From the NCBI GenBank assembly GCA_031284665.1, contig JAITXR010000203.1:1-7579 (forward strand): a stretch of DNA of 7,579 nucleotides, in the 5' to 3' direction. The notes under the pieces are model-generated. The model was not told the origin of the DNA and did not search any database. It saw nothing but the letters and a program-made list of their open reading frames with translations. Positions 6,422 through 7,579 of the stretch are shown one piece after another; within the stretch, counting starts at the first letter, position 1, and each line of letters starts with the position of its first letter. Source of the stretch: Paludibacter sp. (lineage in GTDB: Bacteria > Bacteroidota > Bacteroidia > Bacteroidales > Paludibacteraceae). Made by a program: the position numbers and the translations under genes.

Positions 6422-6439
6422 TTATAAAGTACGGGCTGC
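6422..6439 (-). promoter_or_regulatory. 18-bp conserved box upstream of the kinase gene (second copy)
   Basis: This is TTATAAAGTACGGGCTGC on the plus strand, differing from the uvrB copy only at A/G. Here its GC-rich half forms the left arm of the hairpin at 6431-6455, which the uvrB copy does not form. Function is inferred only from recurrence and spacing. Confidence 0.4.
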
Positions 6440-6455
6440 TGTTGCAGTTACCCGT
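6431..6455. other. Inverted repeat (9-bp stem with bulge) between dusB and the kinase gene
   Basis: ACGGG (6431-6435) pairs with CCCGT (6451-6455), and CTGC (6436-6439) pairs with GCAG (6444-6447) around loop TGTT, leaving TTA bulged. It is 40 bp past the dusB stop in the direction of transcription. No T-run follows on that strand, so it is not a classical intrinsic terminator, although it could protect an RNA 3' end. Confidence 0.5.
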
Positions 6456-6456
6456 T

Positions 6457-6477
6457 CGTAATCCGTAATCCGTAATT
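6457..6477. repeat. Three heptamers CGTAATC/T
   Basis: CGTAATC (6457), CGTAATC (6464) and CGTAATT (6471) are tandem and in register. The unit is almost the same as the array upstream of araD. Confidence 0.9.
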
Positions 6478-6483
6478 TTTTTT

Positions 6484-6504
6484 ATTATCAATTATCAATT
6501 ATCA
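6484..6504. repeat. Three heptamers ATTATCA across the dusB stop codon
   Basis: ATTATCA is repeated exactly at 6484, 6491 and 6498. The dusB stop (6495-6497) and final residues (TIDN) are read from these units. Exact copies make this the repeat most likely to vary in length between strains. Confidence 0.9.
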
Positions 6505-7472
6505 ATTGTTTTTACATTGTCAATAATCCGAAAAAGTTCCTCCAAATTCTCGGCTCTAAGCATTGCAATGCGGGTTTGCTTAAAGTCGGGTATCCCCTTA
6601 AATGTTGGACTTGCTGCCAGATGACGGCGACTGTGGAGTATTCCGCGCCGTTGGTCGAGCCAGTTGCAAGAGGCAATGAGATGCTGTTTGAGAATATCTT
6701 TTTGTTCTTCAAACGTGATTTTAAAGATTTTATTTTGCAGCAGATAATCCTTTATTTCGCTGAAAATCCAAGGATGCCCAATTGCAGCGCGTCCAATCAT
6801 TACGGCATCCACCCCGTAACGGTCGAAACATTCCCGCGCTTTTTCAGCACAGGTAATATCTCCGTTGCCGATGATTGGGATTGTCATTCTGGGGTTATTT
6901 TTCACCTCTCCAATCAACGTCCAATCCGCCTCGCCGGTGTACATTTGCGCTCGCGTGCGTCCGTGAATTGTGAGCGCGGCAATCCCACAATCCTGCAAAC
7001 GTTCCGCCAAATCGACAATAATTTTCGAGTCGTTGTCCCAACCCAAGCGGGTTTTCACTGTTACCGGAATTGTTACGGCATCGACCACCGCGCGGGTTAT
7101 TTCGAGCATTTTCGGAATGTCGCGCAGCAAACCGGCACCTGCACCTTTGCCCGCAACTTTTTTGACCGGACAGCCAAAGTTCAAGTCGATAATTTCAGGA
7201 TTTGCCGCCTCTGCAATCCGCGCGGCTTGCGCCATTGCATCAGGCTCGCGCCCGTACAACTGAATAGCCACAGGGCGTTCGGCATCGGAAATTTCGAGTT
7301 TTCGCTCAGTGCTTTTCACGCTGCGAATAAGCGCATCGGCACTGATAAACTCGGTGTAAACCATATCCGCACCAAATTTCTTGCATAGCAGGCGGAAAAT
7401 AGGGTCGGTAACGTCTTCCATCGGCGCAAGAAAAACAGCGCGCGAAGGAAATTTGATATTGGCAATTTGCAT
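6495..7472 (-). CDS. dusB: tRNA-dihydrouridine synthase (DusB-type)
   Basis: This FMN-dependent, NADPH-using enzyme reduces specific uridines in the tRNA D-loop region. At 325 residues it has family length. The TIM-barrel N-terminal part shows FLAPMEDVTD (14-23), the EFISADAL stretch (41-48), DLNFGCPVKKV (96-106) with catalytic Cys101, the FMN-contacting Lys140 in TVKTRLGW, TIHGRTR (168-174), IIGNGDI (200-206) and MIGRAAIGHPWIF (225-237). The helical tRNA-binding end contains GILHSRRHL (277-285) and FKGIPDFKQTRIAMLRA (291-307). Together these fit the DusB branch better than DusA or DusC. The start MQIANIKFPSRAVFLAPM leaves no useful alternative. In many bacteria dusB precedes fis, but here the next gene is a kinase and the gap contains repeats, so no operon is indicated. 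Confidence 0.95.
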   Translation of the reverse strand: MQIANIKFPSRAVFLAPMEDVTDPIFRLLCKKFGADMVYTEFISADALIRSVKSTERKLEISDAERPVAIQLYGREPDAMAQAARIAEAANPEIIDLNFGCPVKKVAGKGAGAGLLRDIPKMLEITRAVVDAVTIPVTVKTRLGWDNDSKIIVDLAERLQDCGIAALTIHGRTRAQMYTGEADWTLIGEVKNNPRMTIPIIGNGDITCAEKARECFDRYGVDAVMIGRAAIGHPWIFSEIKDYLLQNKIFKITFEEQKDILKQHLIASCNWLDQRRGILHSRRHLAASPTFKGIPDFKQTRIAMLRAENLEELFRIIDNVKTIDN

Positions 7473-7492
7473 TTTGATTATTAATTCTAATG

Positions 7493-7500
7493 CAAAAATA
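7493..7500 (-). promoter_or_regulatory. Candidate Bacteroidota -7 promoter element for dusB
   Basis: The minus strand reads TATTTTTG, an exact fit to the Bacteroidota consensus TAnnTTTG, 20 bp before the dusB start codon. Transcription would begin roughly 13-16 bases before the ATG. No TTTG is found at the expected -33 distance, so the promoter would be weak or partial. It is the only exact match I found in an intergenic region of this window. Confidence 0.45.
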
Positions 7501-7510
7501 CAAAATAAAT

Positions 7511-7539
7511 GATTAATGAATTAGTGATTAATGATTAAT
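7511..7539. repeat. GATTAAT heptamers upstream of dusB
   Basis: GATTAAT occurs at 7511, 7526 and 7533, the last two being tandem. GAATTAG at 7518 keeps the 7-bp phase of the first. The remaining 40 bases of the window are AT-rich and show no gene. Confidence 0.75.
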
Positions 7540-7579
7540 TTACAAATTAGTAGTTTTTTAATTAAATTGAAGATGGAAG

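Noticed and set aside
6576..7388. 270-codon open frame antisense to dusB
   Set aside because: It is a shadow of the dusB coding strand, with a Cys/Arg/His-rich composition and no recognisable motif. The dusB frame has all catalytic motifs intact.

Overview
The window reads as a chromosomal stretch from a member of the Bacteroidota, probably Bacteroidales-like. The protein families are typical of that phylum: a Bacteroidota-type SGNH hydrolase, a short two-helix histidine kinase and a DusB-type dihydrouridine synthase. Start codons lack convincing Shine-Dalgarno sequences. The one good promoter hexamer-like signal, upstream of dusB, fits the Bacteroidota -7 consensus TAnnTTTG. Intergenic DNA is AT-rich and dominated by short degenerate tandem repeats, which I also associate with Bacteroidota genomes. 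No rRNA, tRNA, IS transposase, phage gene or CRISPR array is visible.

Layout. Positions 1-57 are the last codons of an upstream plus-strand gene. rfbC (dTDP-4-dehydrorhamnose 3,5-epimerase) follows after 11 bp, then araD (L-ribulose-5-phosphate 4-epimerase), both on the plus strand. The minus strand then carries, reading leftward, dusB (tRNA-dihydrouridine synthase), an orphan sensor histidine kinase, uvrB (excinuclease subunit B) and a secreted SGNH hydrolase. The hydrolase converges on araD across a 50-bp gap. All six complete genes look intact and at normal family length. They belong to unrelated pathways (rhamnose precursor synthesis, arabinose/pentulose metabolism, signalling, DNA repair, tRNA modification, probable envelope glycan deacylation). 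The gaps of roughly 140-220 bp between most of them argue for separate transcription units rather than a joint pathway.

The unusual content is between the genes. Almost every gap is built from short tandem units, most often exactly 7 bp but with a different sequence at each locus (CGTAATT, TAGAAGT, ATTATCA, CGTAATC, ATTAACC, GATTAAT). There are also 9-bp (GTTTGAAnn) and 15-bp (GCACATTGTTTATTG-like) units. In five of the six complete genes the stop codon lies inside or at the edge of such a repeat. In the SGNH hydrolase a four-unit heptamer array lies inside the signal-peptide coding region. Two further dispersed elements stand out. One is a roughly 50-bp hairpin-containing element present upstream of both araD and the SGNH gene in the same orientation relative to the gene. 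The other is an 18-bp box upstream of both uvrB and the kinase at nearly the same distance from the start codon. No gene longer than 300 bp of uncovered sequence is suspected, and I see no new protein system here. The repeat architecture is the part worth a second look.
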